The notes: generated by a model from the sequence alone, not told the origin. Positions 9,024-18,293 are shown, counted from the stretch's first letter. The stretch is DNA of 64,000 nucleotides from Clostridia bacterium (GCA_017441385.1 JAFRXY010000081.1:117835-181834); one strand, 5' to 3'. Made by a program: numbers and translations.

Positions 9024-9068
9024 AAAGGAGCCGAAAATCGGCGGATTGAAGGACTTTCGGCTCTTTTT
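9024..9068. terminator. Hairpin terminator downstream of MATE gene
   Basis: A 9-bp stem, GAGCCGAAA at 9028-9036 with TTTCGGCTC at 9055-9063, has T-rich flanks on both strands. It lies between the MATE stop and the serC promoter region and probably ends MATE transcription on the minus strand. Confidence 0.7.
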
Positions 9069-9124
9069 ACAAAATTCATCTGAGAGGAAAAATAATATTG
9101 GATATCTTTAAATCCAGTGAAAAT

Positions 9125-10492
9125 TTACATCTCTCCGTCAGGCGGCAGAGAACGGATGAAATGCAGCGCGAAGGGCAGGCTGACCGCCGTCGCCAGAAAG
9201 TCGGCACAGGGCTGGGTGAAGATAATGCCCTTCAACCCGAAGAATGCCGGCGACAGAAGTATGAGCGGAATGAAGCAGAGTCCGTTGCGCAGACTGGCGA
9301 GAATGGTTGCCTCGCGGCTTTTGCCTATGCTCTGATAGAGCATATTAGTGCATTGCATGATCATACCGACGGTCATGGCCACACACTGTGCCTTCAACGC
9401 CGGAGTGCCGATGGCGATAACCTGAGGGTCGTCACGGAATTGCCGGACAATGAAGCCCGCCGCTACATACACGACAGCGGAAAGCGCCGTACACACACCG
9501 GTGCCGTAGCAGAGGGTGAAGATAAAGCCCTTCCGCACTCTGGAATAGAGCTTCGCGCCGTAGTTGAAGCTGCTGACCGGCTGGAGTCCCTGCCCGATGC
9601 CGATGCCGAAGGCGAAGACCACGAAGCTCACCCGGCCGACAATGCTCATGGCCGCGACCGCCGCGTCGCCGTAGACTGCCGATGCGTTGTTGAGCAGCAT
9701 AGCGGCAATGCTGTTGAGTCCCTGACGGAGCAGGCTGGGCGTGCCCGTCCGGAATATTTTCAGGTAATCGGAAATGTCCTTTGAGATGTATTTCGCGCTG
9801 AATTTGCTCTGTGTCTTGCCGGTGAGGAACATGCTGAGCAGCAGTCCCGCGCCGACGATCTGAGAAAGCGCGGTAGCCAGTCCGGCTCCGGCGATCCCCA
9901 TTTTAAGCACGAAAATGAAAAGCGGGTCCAGCGCGACATTCAGCAGCCCGCCGAAGGTGATGCCGATCATGGCGAACGCCGCCTTGCCTTCATAGCGGAG
10001 AATGTTGTTCATGACAAAGCTGACGCACATCAGCGGCGCCGCGGCCAGAATGTAGCGGGCGTAGGCGGTGGCGTAAGGAAGAATGGTGTGGGTGCTGCCT
10101 AGCAGGTACATCAGCGGCGTAATGAAGATTTCACCCAGAACGGCAATGATTCCGCTGATGACCAGCGCGGCGAAGAAGGCCGAGGAGGCGAGCTTCTTGG
10201 CTCGTTCCACATCCTTTCCCCCGAGACTGAGGCTGACCAGACTGCCTGTGCCGTGGCCGATCATGAAGCCGAATGCCTGAATGATGGCTTGCAGCGCGAA
10301 GACGATTCCTACCGCGCCGCTGGCACTGGTGCCAATACTGCTGACAAAATAGGTGTCGGCGATGTTGTAGATATTGCTCACCAGCATGCTGATGATAGTG
10401 GGAACCGACAGCATCAGTACCAGCTTTGTGACAGGCGTCTGGGTCATTTTTTTGTATTGTCGTTCCGCTTTTTCCGCTTGTGTTGTTTTCAT
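9125..10492 (-). CDS. MATE family efflux transporter
   Basis: 455 residues with twelve predicted helices in two halves of six, the full length of a MATE exporter. Typical segments include LMLSVPTIISMLVSNIYNIADTYFVS in helix 1 and GTPSLLRQGLNSIAAMLLN at the start of the second half. MATE proteins exchange cationic drugs or metabolites for Na+ or H+ across the cytoplasmic membrane; this one resembles the MepA/DinF-like clostridial group. It is monocistronic with its own terminator and has no adjacent regulator. Substrate unknown. Confidence 0.92.
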   Translation of the reverse strand: MKTTQAEKAERQYKKMTQTPVTKLVLMLSVPTIISMLVSNIYNIADTYFVSSIGTSASGAVGIVFALQAIIQAFGFMIGHGTGSLVSLSLGGKDVERAKKLASSAFFAALVISGIIAVLGEIFITPLMYLLGSTHTILPYATAYARYILAAAPLMCVSFVMNNILRYEGKAAFAMIGITFGGLLNVALDPLFIFVLKMGIAGAGLATALSQIVGAGLLLSMFLTGKTQSKFSAKYISKDISDYLKIFRTGTPSLLRQGLNSIAAMLLNNASAVYGDAAVAAMSIVGRVSFVVFAFGIGIGQGLQPVSSFNYGAKLYSRVRKGFIFTLCYGTGVCTALSAVVYVAAGFIVRQFRDDPQVIAIGTPALKAQCVAMTVGMIMQCTNMLYQSIGKSREATILASLRNGLCFIPLILLSPAFFGLKGIIFTQPCADFLATAVSLPFALHFIRSLPPDGEM

Positions 10493-10595
10493 TTGCTATC
10501 ATGACCTTTAAACTGTAATGTATTATTCATTGTATCACAAATCCGTAAAAAATCAATGACTATGTTTTTCTTTCCCGGAATTTTACTGAAATCAA

Positions 10596-10623
10596 TTGTT
10601 TTTCCCGGTATTGGGTGTATAAT
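10596..10623 (+). promoter_or_regulatory. Promoter of serpin gene
   Basis: TTGTTT at 10596, a 16-base spacer and a perfect TATAAT at 10618 lie 36 bases before the serpin ATG. Confidence 0.55.
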
Positions 10624-10658
10624 AAAATAAAGAAGCCATTGAAAGGAGCCGTTCAATT

Positions 10659-11945
10659 ATGAAAAAAACAATCAGACGCGCTGTCTGCGCGATGCTTTCG
10701 GCGGCCATGCTGCTGGGCGTCTGCGCCTGTGGAGAGAAAGCCGCCAGCGGCTTTTCGGACAGCACAACCGACCTCATGGCGAGTGTGAAACCTTCCGCCA
10801 AGGCGCTTGCTTTTCAAAAGAACGATAAGCAGGAGAAGACCTTTGCGTCCGGATACCGCAGCTTTGCCTTCCGGATGTTCCGCCAGTGCGCCGCAAGGGA
10901 TTCCGCGGGGGAAAATACCCTTGTTTCGCCGCTGTCGGTGATGACGGCGCTCGCCATGACGGCCAACGGAGCAAAGGATAAAACCCTTGCCGAAATGATG
11001 GACGCGCTGGAAGTCGAATCGGAAATGGATCTTTCTCAGTTCAATCGGTATCTCGGCGCCTACATCAACAGCCTTCCCAGCGAAGAAAAGGCGAAATTCG
11101 CCTCAGCGAATTCCGTCTGGGTCAAGGAAGGCGCGATTGACGTCAGGAAGGATTTCTTACAGACCAACGCCGATTACTTCGGCGCGGATGTTTTCCAATC
11201 CAGATTCGATGAAAAGACGCTGGCCGACATCAATCAGTGGGTGTCGGACAACACCGGCCAGATGATCCCCAAAATACTTGACGAGATTCCGGCGATGACC
11301 GTGATGTACCTCATCAATGCCCTTTCCTTCGACGCGGAGTGGAAGGTCATTTATCGCGAGGATCAGATTATCGAGGGAGAATTCACCGATAGCGAAGGCA
11401 AAACAGAAACCGTTTCCATGATGCATTCGACAGAAAACGGCTATCTCGACGACGGTATGGCGAAGGGCTTCATCAAGCCCTATGCGTCGGGTTACAGCTT
11501 TGTCGCCATGCTGCCGGATGAAGGGGTGTCGCTTGACGAATACATTGAAAAAATGAATTCTCTCGGTGTGATGGAGCAGATCAGAAAAGGCAATGACGAG
11601 CCTGTGATGGTGGGCATGCCGAAATTCAAAGCGACATATTCCACCGAACTCAGCGACATACTGAAGGCAATGGGAATGAACGAAGCGTTCGACCCGGACA
11701 ACGCGGATTTTACGGGAATGGCTGCGGTCAAAAAAGGCGATCTGTATATCAACCGGGTGATACACAAGACCGCCATTGAAGTAGATGAGCGGGGCACCAA
11801 AGCCGGTGCGGTCACCGCTGTAGAGATGAACACCAAGGGAGCTTTTATGAACGCCGTTTTTCTAAACCGTCCCTTTGTCTATATGATCATCGACAACGAG
11901 AATGACCTGCCGATTTTCATCGGCAAGGTAACGCACATCGACTGA
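10659..11945 (+). CDS. Lipoprotein serpin (serine/cysteine protease inhibitor)
   Basis: 428 residues, full serpin length plus a lipoprotein signal peptide (lipobox near VCAC, cysteine about residue 23), so it should be tethered outside the cell. The serpin signature FLNRPFVYMIIDN is near the C terminus. The reactive-loop hinge EVDERGTKAGAVTAV keeps small residues at P15-P9, as inhibitory serpins require. Counting 17 residues from hinge glutamate E377 puts P1 at about K393 (NTK-GAF), which would favour trypsin-like targets; the exact P1 is inference. Serpins trap proteases by loop insertion; in gut bacteria they may protect against host or competitor proteases. Good AAAGGAG site; own promoter; convergent with feoB. 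Confidence 0.92.
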   Translation: MKKTIRRAVCAMLSAAMLLGVCACGEKAASGFSDSTTDLMASVKPSAKALAFQKNDKQEKTFASGYRSFAFRMFRQCAARDSAGENTLVSPLSVMTALAMTANGAKDKTLAEMMDALEVESEMDLSQFNRYLGAYINSLPSEEKAKFASANSVWVKEGAIDVRKDFLQTNADYFGADVFQSRFDEKTLADINQWVSDNTGQMIPKILDEIPAMTVMYLINALSFDAEWKVIYREDQIIEGEFTDSEGKTETVSMMHSTENGYLDDGMAKGFIKPYASGYSFVAMLPDEGVSLDEYIEKMNSLGVMEQIRKGNDEPVMVGMPKFKATYSTELSDILKAMGMNEAFDPDNADFTGMAAVKKGDLYINRVIHKTAIEVDERGTKAGAVTAVEMNTKGAFMNAVFLNRPFVYMIIDNENDLPIFIGKVTHID

Positions 11946-11970
11946 GTTTCTGCTTCTGTGAAATGCCCTG

Positions 11971-14319
11971 TCAAATGCCCAGCGCAAGGCAGATCAGCCG
12001 CACAATCAGCGCGGCAAACCACGCAATCGCGCATTGCCACACCACCACCGTGACCGCCCATTTCGCGCCTAATTCCCTCCTGATGGAGGCAATGGCGGCG
12101 ACGCAGGGGGTGTAGAGCAGGCAGAAGACCAGCAGCGAAGCTGCGGCGCCCGGGCTGATAGCGGCCGTAATGCCCCCCTCCGCGCCGAACAGCACCTCCA
12201 GCACCGACACGACGCTTTCCTTCGCCATGAATCCGCTGATGAGCGAAGTGACAATTCTCCAGTCGCCCAGACCCAGCGGAAGGAAGAGCGGCACCAGCAG
12301 CCCGGAAATGGCCGCGAGAATGCTGCTCTGCGAATCGGCAGCGGGATTCAGCCGGAAGTCAAAGCTCTGCAGGAACCACACCACGATGGTGGCGATCAGG
12401 ATGACAGAGAATGCCCGCTGTAAAAAATCCTTGGCCTTCTCCCACAGAAGCTGCATGACGTTCCGCGGGCTTGGCAGGCGGTAATTGGGCAGCTCCATCA
12501 CGAAGGGCACCGCTTCTCCCTTGAAAAGCGTCTTTTTGAAGAGCAGCGCTACGATGATTCCCACGAAAATGCCCGTCACATACAGCAGCGTCATGACCGC
12601 TCCGCCGTAATTTGGGAAGAAGGTGCTGACAAAGAAGGCATAGATCGGCAGCTTGGCAGTGCAGGACATGAAGGGGGTGAGCAGTATCGTCATTCTGCGG
12701 TCGCGTTCGCTGGGCAGCGTGCGGGTGGACATAACCGCCGGCACGGTGCAGCCGAATCCGATGAGCAGCGGCACGATACTCCGGCCGGATAGTCCGATCT
12801 TCCGGAGCAGCTTGTCCGTGAAGAACGCCACGCGGGCTATGTAGCCGCTGTCTTCCAAAAGTGAAAGGAAAAAGAACATCGTTACGATAATCGGCAGGAA
12901 GCTCAGTACGCTTCCCACCCCCTCGAACAATCCGTTGATCACCAGATCATGAATCACGCTGTTGACGCTGCCGGCTTCCATTGCGGAGGCGGCAGCGTTT
13001 TCCAGTGCATCAATGCTGCTTTCCAGCAATCCTTGCAGACACGCGCCGATGACGTTGAAGGTCAGGTAAAACACCAGCCCCATAATGATGACGAACATGG
13101 GAATGGCCGTGTATTTCCCGGTGAGAACGCGGTCGATCTTCTGACTGCGGATATGCTCCTTGCTTTCTCTGGGCTTGACCACGCAGCGGTCGCAAACCTT
13201 TTTGATATAAGCAAAGCGCATATCGGCAATAGCCGCACTGCGGTCAAGGCCTCGCTCCTTTTCCATCTGGAGTACGATGTGTTCCAGCGTTTCCTTTTCG
13301 TTCTGGTCGAGTCCAAGCTGTTCCATGATCAGCTCGTCCCCTTCGATCAGCTTGCTGGCCGCGAACCGCACGGGGAGTCCGCTCCTCGCCGAATGATCCT
13401 CCGTCATGTGAATCACCGCGTGCAGCGCCCTGTGCACCGCGCCTCCGCGGTGGGAGGAATCGCAGAAGTCCTGCCTGAGCGGCCTTTCCTGATATTTGGC
13501 CACATGAATGGCATGTTTGACCAGCTCGTCCACACCTTCGTTTTTTGCGGCGGATATCGGTACCACCGGCACGCCCAGCATAGCCTCCATCGCATTGATG
13601 TCCACCGTGCCGCCGTTGCCCGTCATTTCATCCATCATATTCAGGGCGACCACCATCGGCACATCGGTTTCCAGCAGCTGCATGGTCAGGTAGAGATTGC
13701 GTTCGATGTTGGTTGCGTCCACGATATTGATAATGCCGTGCGGTTTTTCGTTGAGCACGAAGTTGCGGGAAACCAGCTCCTCGCCGGTGTAGGGCGACAT
13801 GGAATAAATACCCGGCAGGTCGGTGATCAGTGTATTCTCATGCCCGCGGATGACACCGTCCTTGCGGTCGACCGTCACGCCGGGGAAGTTGCCGACGTGC
13901 TGATTCGCGCCGGTCAGCTGGTTGAAGAGGGTTGTCTTGCCGCTGTTCTGATTGCCTACCAAGGCAAAGGTGAGCTTGGTGCCGTGGGGCAATGGATTTC
14001 CGCTGCCCTTCGGGTGGAATTTGCCTTCCTCGCCGAGTCCGGGATGGGCAATTTTCTTTTTTCTCTTGGTAATCTCCCTGTTTTCCGTGTTTTCTGCCAC
14101 CGGCAGAACATCGATCCTGTCCGCGTCGTTCAACCGCAGCGTCAGCTCGTAGCCGTGTATGCGAAGCTCCACCGGGTCGCCCATCGGCGCGAATTTGATT
14201 ACTGTCACCTCCGCGCCGGGAATTACGCCCATGTCGAGGAAGTGCTGCCGGAGCGCCCCTTCACCCCCGACCTTCTCTATTTTGCCCGACTGTCCGGGCT
14301 TTAATTCTTTCAGCGTCAT
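11971..14319 (-). CDS. feoB: FeoA-FeoB fusion ferrous iron transporter
   Basis: 782 residues from the ATG at 14319, 9 bases after GGAAGGG; the TTG start eight codons upstream is unlikely. Residues 1-75 are a FeoA-type SH3-like domain fused to FeoB. The G domain follows: G1 GNQNSGKTT (122-130, with Gln where Pro is usual), G3 DLPGIYS, G4 NMMD. The C-terminal half carries the Gate membrane domains with about eight or more helices and the conserved cysteine motif IGFGCTVPAVMSTRTL. FeoB takes up Fe2+ across the cytoplasmic membrane under anaerobic conditions. A consensus promoter with a palindrome at the start point (14352-14369) suggests metal-responsive control. Confidence 0.95.
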   Translation of the reverse strand: MTLKELKPGQSGKIEKVGGEGALRQHFLDMGVIPGAEVTVIKFAPMGDPVELRIHGYELTLRLNDADRIDVLPVAENTENREITKRKKKIAHPGLGEEGKFHPKGSGNPLPHGTKLTFALVGNQNSGKTTLFNQLTGANQHVGNFPGVTVDRKDGVIRGHENTLITDLPGIYSMSPYTGEELVSRNFVLNEKPHGIINIVDATNIERNLYLTMQLLETDVPMVVALNMMDEMTGNGGTVDINAMEAMLGVPVVPISAAKNEGVDELVKHAIHVAKYQERPLRQDFCDSSHRGGAVHRALHAVIHMTEDHSARSGLPVRFAASKLIEGDELIMEQLGLDQNEKETLEHIVLQMEKERGLDRSAAIADMRFAYIKKVCDRCVVKPRESKEHIRSQKIDRVLTGKYTAIPMFVIIMGLVFYLTFNVIGACLQGLLESSIDALENAAASAMEAGSVNSVIHDLVINGLFEGVGSVLSFLPIIVTMFFFLSLLEDSGYIARVAFFTDKLLRKIGLSGRSIVPLLIGFGCTVPAVMSTRTLPSERDRRMTILLTPFMSCTAKLPIYAFFVSTFFPNYGGAVMTLLYVTGIFVGIIVALLFKKTLFKGEAVPFVMELPNYRLPSPRNVMQLLWEKAKDFLQRAFSVILIATIVVWFLQSFDFRLNPAADSQSSILAAISGLLVPLFLPLGLGDWRIVTSLISGFMAKESVVSVLEVLFGAEGGITAAISPGAAASLLVFCLLYTPCVAAIASIRRELGAKWAVTVVVWQCAIAWFAALIVRLICLALGI

Positions 14320-14351
14320 GTCACCGCACCCTTCCGGAATCAAAAGCGTTA

Positions 14352-14369
14352 GTTATAACAAACTATAAC
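14352..14369. promoter_or_regulatory. Palindromic operator candidate at feoB start point
   Basis: GTTATA-ACAAAC-TATAAC is a perfect 6-6-6 inverted repeat placed where feoB transcription should start, 7 bases downstream of the -10 box. Next to it TGATAAT (14371-14377) resembles a Fur half-site overlapping the -10. Either could bind an iron regulator (Fur or DtxR type); which one is unknown. Confidence 0.45.
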
Positions 14370-14375
14370 ATGATA

Positions 14376-14404
14376 ATTATACATCAGATATATGCGGTTG
14401 TCAA
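14376..14404 (-). promoter_or_regulatory. Consensus promoter of feoB
   Basis: Read on the minus strand: TTGACA (14399-14404), a 17-base spacer and TATAAT (14376-14381). It is a perfect sigma-70 consensus, so control is probably by repression. Confidence 0.85.
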
Positions 14405-14412
14405 GACAATCA

Positions 14413-14469
14413 GAACAAAAAAAATGACGGGCTGTGGCTCGGAATTTCCCGAGTCGCAACCCGTCATTT
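14413..14469 (-). terminator. Terminator of ABC exporter operon
   Basis: A long stem (AAATGACGGG at 14422 pairing with CCCGTCATTT at 14460, with further inner pairs) is followed on the minus strand by eight T. It ends the two-gene ABC exporter operon. Confidence 0.8.
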
Positions 14470-14574
14470 ATACTCAATAACGATTTAGCGTGCCGCCTCG
14501 GACTTCACAAAAACCATATATGAAAGTTTTTGCTCGTCCTCGGCTGGCAGCTATTGCCGTTATTGAGTATAAAT
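14466..14574. repeat. 109-bp long inverted-repeat (MITE-like) element 1
   Basis: Perfect 17-bp terminal inverted repeats, ATTTATACTCAATAACG at 14466 and its complement at 14558, enclose an imperfect hairpin whose tip is CAAAAAC/GTTTTTG. It encodes nothing. It sits between the stop codon of the ABC gene at 14578 and that operon's terminator. It may be a miniature inverted-repeat transposable element or a large RNA hairpin; no clear target duplication is visible. Confidence 0.55.
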
Positions 14575-14577
14575 CAA

Positions 14578-16524
14578 TTATTCCAGTTCAAACGCGCCGG
14601 TGTAGAGCTTGTAATACTGTCCCTTCTGTTCGATGAGCTGATCGTGGGTGCCGCGCTCGATGATGCGGCCGTGATCAAGTACCATGATCACGTCGGAATT
14701 CTTGACGGTGGAAAGCCGGTGGGCGATGACAAATACCGTTCTGCCTTCCATCAGCTTATCCATGCCGCGCTGCACAATCTGCTCGGTGTGGGTGTCGATG
14801 GAGGAAGTCGCCTCGTCCATGATCATGACGGGCGGGTCGGCCACGGCCGCTCGCGCGATGGCAATCAGCTGCCGCTGCCCCTGCGAGAGATTTTCACCGT
14901 TGTTTTCCAGCATGGTGTCATAGCCGTCGGGGAGGCGTGTGATGAAGTCATCCGCGCCGGCCAGCTTCGCGGCGGTCTTGCATTCCTCGTCGGTCGCGTC
15001 GAGCTTGCCGTAGCGGATATTATCCATGACGGTGCCGGTGAAGAGGTTAGTCTCCTGCAACACCAGACCCAGCGACTGGCGAAGATCGGATTTGCGTATC
15101 TTGTTGATGTTGATGTTATCGTAGCGGATTTTGCCGTCTTCGATATCGTAGAAGCGGTTGAGAAGGTTGGTGATGGTGGTCTTGCCCGCGCCGGTCGCGC
15201 CGACAAAGGCAATCTTTTCACCCGGCTTCGCGGTAAGCGAAATATTGTGAAGCACCGTCTTGCCTTCTTCATAGGCAAAGTCCACGTCCAGCAGCTCCAC
15301 ATTGCCTTCAAGAGGCGTATAGGTGAGCGTGCCGTCGCCGTGCGGATGCTTCCACGCCCAGCGGCCGGTGTGCTTTGAGGTTTCGGTAATGCTGCCGTCC
15401 TTGCCGTATTCGGCATTGACCAGCGTGACGTAACCGTCGTCCACCTCCGGCTGCTCGTCGATCATGGAGAAGATTCTCTCCGCTCCGGCCATCGCCATCG
15501 CGATGGAATTGACCTGCTGCGCCAGTCCGTTGATGTTGCCGGTGAACTGCTTGGCCATATTTAGGAAGGGAATGAGGATGTCGATGGTCACCAACCCCAC
15601 GGCTCCGGCAAAAATGCAGGAAATGCCGATATTCGGCACTTTGGCCAGCAGCAGCGCGCCGCCGATCACCGCGAGCAGCACATAGAGGATGTTGCCTATA
15701 TTCTGGATGATGGGGGCGAGAATGTTCGCGTAGACATGCGCCCGGAAACCGTCGTTGAAAAGCTCCTCGTTGATTCTGTCGAAATCCTCACGGCAGCGGT
15801 CTTCGTGATTGAACACCTTGACCACCTTTTCGCCGTTCATCATTTCCTGCACGAAGCCCTCGACCTTGCCGAGCGACTTCTGCTGACGGATGAAGTATTT
15901 GGCGGAGCCGCCGCCCGCCCGTCCGGTGACGAACATAATGCCGAATACCCCCAGAATCACCACCAGCGTCAGCCACAGGCTGTAGTAGAGCATGATGAAG
16001 AACACGGCGGTGATGAGAATAACGGTCTGTAGCAGAGTCGGGAGCGTCTGTGAAATGAGCTGACGCAGGGTGTCGATGTCATTGGTGTAGCGGCTCATGA
16101 TGTCGCCGTGCTTGTTGGTATCGAAGTACCGGATAGGCAAGTTCTGCATTTTTTCAAAAAGCGCGATGCGCATCTTGCTCAGGAATCCCTGCGTGATGTA
16201 AGCCATGAACTGCGTGTACAGCACGATGGAAACCATGGACAGCAGGTAGAGCACAAGCAGGATGATCACTTTTGGCAGAATCACCCTGGAAGCGGTCGTC
16301 CAGTCGCCCGATTTCCAGTAGACCTCGATGTCGGCGATGACCTTCTGCTGGAACACGGCGGGAAGGGCGTTGGTAACCGAGGAAAGGATAATGCAGCCCG
16401 CGGTCACGGGAATCAGCACCGGATAGGACTTGACCAGCATAGATATCAGGCGCTTGAGTCCTGCTCCCACAGGGGGACGTTTGCCTCCGGGCATCATGGG
16501 AGGTCTTCTCATTTTGTTATTCAT
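14578..16524 (-). CDS. ABC exporter half-transporter, catalytic-site subunit
   Basis: 648 residues. A Gly/Pro-rich start, six membrane helices (about 30-330), then an ATPase domain from about 410. Walker A GATGAGKTT, Walker B VMIMDEATSSID and switch FVIAHRLS are intact, but the signature is LSQGQ rather than LSGGQ. This is the pattern of the catalytically complete subunit of heterodimeric exporters such as TM287/288 or BmrCD, whose degenerate signature faces the partner's degenerate site. Its start overlaps the partner gene by 8 bases. Residues about 365-410 form an extra linker between membrane and ATPase domains. Likely role: lipid, peptide or multidrug export; substrate not determinable. 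Confidence 0.93.
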   Translation of the reverse strand: MNNKMRRPPMMPGGKRPPVGAGLKRLISMLVKSYPVLIPVTAGCIILSSVTNALPAVFQQKVIADIEVYWKSGDWTTASRVILPKVIILLVLYLLSMVSIVLYTQFMAYITQGFLSKMRIALFEKMQNLPIRYFDTNKHGDIMSRYTNDIDTLRQLISQTLPTLLQTVILITAVFFIMLYYSLWLTLVVILGVFGIMFVTGRAGGGSAKYFIRQQKSLGKVEGFVQEMMNGEKVVKVFNHEDRCREDFDRINEELFNDGFRAHVYANILAPIIQNIGNILYVLLAVIGGALLLAKVPNIGISCIFAGAVGLVTIDILIPFLNMAKQFTGNINGLAQQVNSIAMAMAGAERIFSMIDEQPEVDDGYVTLVNAEYGKDGSITETSKHTGRWAWKHPHGDGTLTYTPLEGNVELLDVDFAYEEGKTVLHNISLTAKPGEKIAFVGATGAGKTTITNLLNRFYDIEDGKIRYDNININKIRKSDLRQSLGLVLQETNLFTGTVMDNIRYGKLDATDEECKTAAKLAGADDFITRLPDGYDTMLENNGENLSQGQRQLIAIARAAVADPPVMIMDEATSSIDTHTEQIVQRGMDKLMEGRTVFVIAHRLSTVKNSDVIMVLDHGRIIERGTHDQLIEQKGQYYKLYTGAFELE

Positions 16525-18259
16525 TTTCCGCCCTCCCGCTTGTCTGTTCCTCGTAAATTTCGCGATAGATCGGGGCTGTATGCATCAGCTCGTCATGGGT
16601 GCCGGAGGCGATGATTCTGCCGCCGTCCATGATGATGATCATATCCGCGTCCTGTACCGAAGCCACGCGCTGCGCGATGATCAGCTTGGTGGTTTCGGGA
16701 ATGTAGCGGCGGAATCCGCTGCGGATCAGCGCGTCGGTCTTGGTGTCCACCGCGCTGGTGGAATCGTCGAGAATGAGTATTTTCGGCTTTTTGAGCAGCG
16801 CTCTCGCAATGCAGAGACGCTGCTTCTGACCGCCGGACACATTGTTGCCGCCCTGCTCGATATAGGTGTCGTACCCGTCGGGGAAGGCTCTTACGAAATC
16901 GTCCGCCTGCGCGAGCTTGCAGGCTTCCACCAGTTCTTCGTCGGTGGCGTTTTCATTGCCCCAGCGGAGATTCTCCTTGATGGTGCCGGAGAAGAGCTGA
17001 TTCTTCTGAAGCACCATGGCAACGCTGTCCCGCAGAGCCTTCATGTCGTAATTCCGCACATCCACGCCGCCGACGCTCACGCTGCCTTCGGTGGCGTCGT
17101 AGAGCCGGGGAATGAGCTGCACGAGGGTGGATTTGCTGGAGCCTGTGCCGCCTAGGATGCCCACCGTCATGCCGGAGTCTATATGAACCTCCACGTCGGA
17201 AAGGGCAAAATTCTCCGACTTGCGGGAGTATTTGAAGCTCACGCCCTTGAAGTCGATGGAGCCGTCTCTGATTGCAGTGACGGGTGATGCCGGATTTTTC
17301 ATGGCTGGCTCCTCTGCGAGCACCTCGCTGATTCTTCTCATGGATTCCAGCGAAATGGTGAGCATCACATAGATCATGGAAAGCATCATGAGCGACATCA
17401 GTATCTGGAATCCGTAGGTCAGCATGGCGGACATCTGTCCCACGTCGATGGTGCTGCCCTTGCTGGTGATGATGATCTTCGCGCCGATGGTGAGAACAAA
17501 GAGCATGTTGAAGTAAAGACACACCTGCATGAGCGGGTGATTGACCGCGACGATGCGTTCCGCGCGGGTGAAATCCCTGCGGATATCCTCGGCCGCCGTG
17601 CCGAACTTCTGCTTTTCGTATTCCTCACGGGCAAAGCCCTTGACCACCCGCATGGCGCGGACGTTTTCTTCGACCGACTGATTCAGCTTGTCGTATTTCT
17701 TGAAAACGCTGCGGAAGGCCGGCATGGCGGTTTTTGCGATGATAAACAACCCCACTGCCAGCACGGGAATCACCACGATGAAGGCGGTTGCCAGTGCACC
17801 GCCCATGATATAGGCCATAATGACCGAGAAGACAAACATCAGCGGCGAACGGATGGCGGCGCGGATGATCATCATGTAAGACATCTGGACATTGGCGATG
17901 TCGGTAGTCAGGCGGGTAACGAGAGAGGAAGATGAGAAATTGTCAATGTTTTCAAACGAAAAGTCCTGCACGCGGTCGAATACGTCGTGACGCAGATTCT
18001 TGGCAAAGCCCGCCGACGCCTTCGCGCTGGCAAAGCCGGCCAGACCTCCGCAGGCCAGCGACATTACCGCCATCAGGACGAGCAGCGCGCCGGTGAGCAG
18101 CAGCGACTTCATATCCAGATCGCCCTTGAGCCGGTTGACGAGATCGGCTGTGATAAAGGGGATCAGACATTCGATAACGACCTCTCCCACGATGAACAGG
18201 AAGGAAAGGACGGAAGGACGCTTGTATTCCCTGACCGACGCAAGCAATCTTCTGATCAA
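16517..18259 (-). CDS. ABC exporter half-transporter, degenerate-site subunit
   Basis: 580 residues starting at TTG 18259, 9 bases after AAGGAG. Six membrane helices are followed by an ATPase domain. Walker A is GGTGSSKST and signature VSGGQKQR, but the Walker B glutamate is Asp (LILDDSTSAVD) and the switch histidine is Gln (LIIAQRVAS). These two substitutions define the degenerate site of heterodimeric ABC exporters, and the partner gene downstream supplies the matching LSQGQ signature. The pair should therefore form one asymmetric exporter in which only one ATP site turns over. First gene of a two-gene operon; no adjacent regulator. Confidence 0.93.
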   Translation of the reverse strand: MIRRLLASVREYKRPSVLSFLFIVGEVVIECLIPFITADLVNRLKGDLDMKSLLLTGALLVLMAVMSLACGGLAGFASAKASAGFAKNLRHDVFDRVQDFSFENIDNFSSSSLVTRLTTDIANVQMSYMMIIRAAIRSPLMFVFSVIMAYIMGGALATAFIVVIPVLAVGLFIIAKTAMPAFRSVFKKYDKLNQSVEENVRAMRVVKGFAREEYEKQKFGTAAEDIRRDFTRAERIVAVNHPLMQVCLYFNMLFVLTIGAKIIITSKGSTIDVGQMSAMLTYGFQILMSLMMLSMIYVMLTISLESMRRISEVLAEEPAMKNPASPVTAIRDGSIDFKGVSFKYSRKSENFALSDVEVHIDSGMTVGILGGTGSSKSTLVQLIPRLYDATEGSVSVGGVDVRNYDMKALRDSVAMVLQKNQLFSGTIKENLRWGNENATDEELVEACKLAQADDFVRAFPDGYDTYIEQGGNNVSGGQKQRLCIARALLKKPKILILDDSTSAVDTKTDALIRSGFRRYIPETTKLIIAQRVASVQDADMIIIMDGGRIIASGTHDELMHTAPIYREIYEEQTSGRAENE

Positions 18260-18293
18260 TTCAATTCACTCCTTGATGTGAATATTTAGGGAA

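Noticed and set aside
12949..14304. 451-codon plus-strand frame opposite feoB
   Set aside because: Opposite a complete FeoA-FeoB gene; composition is His/Gln/Val-rich with no domain. Similar long shadows occur opposite serA, serC and the ABC genes.
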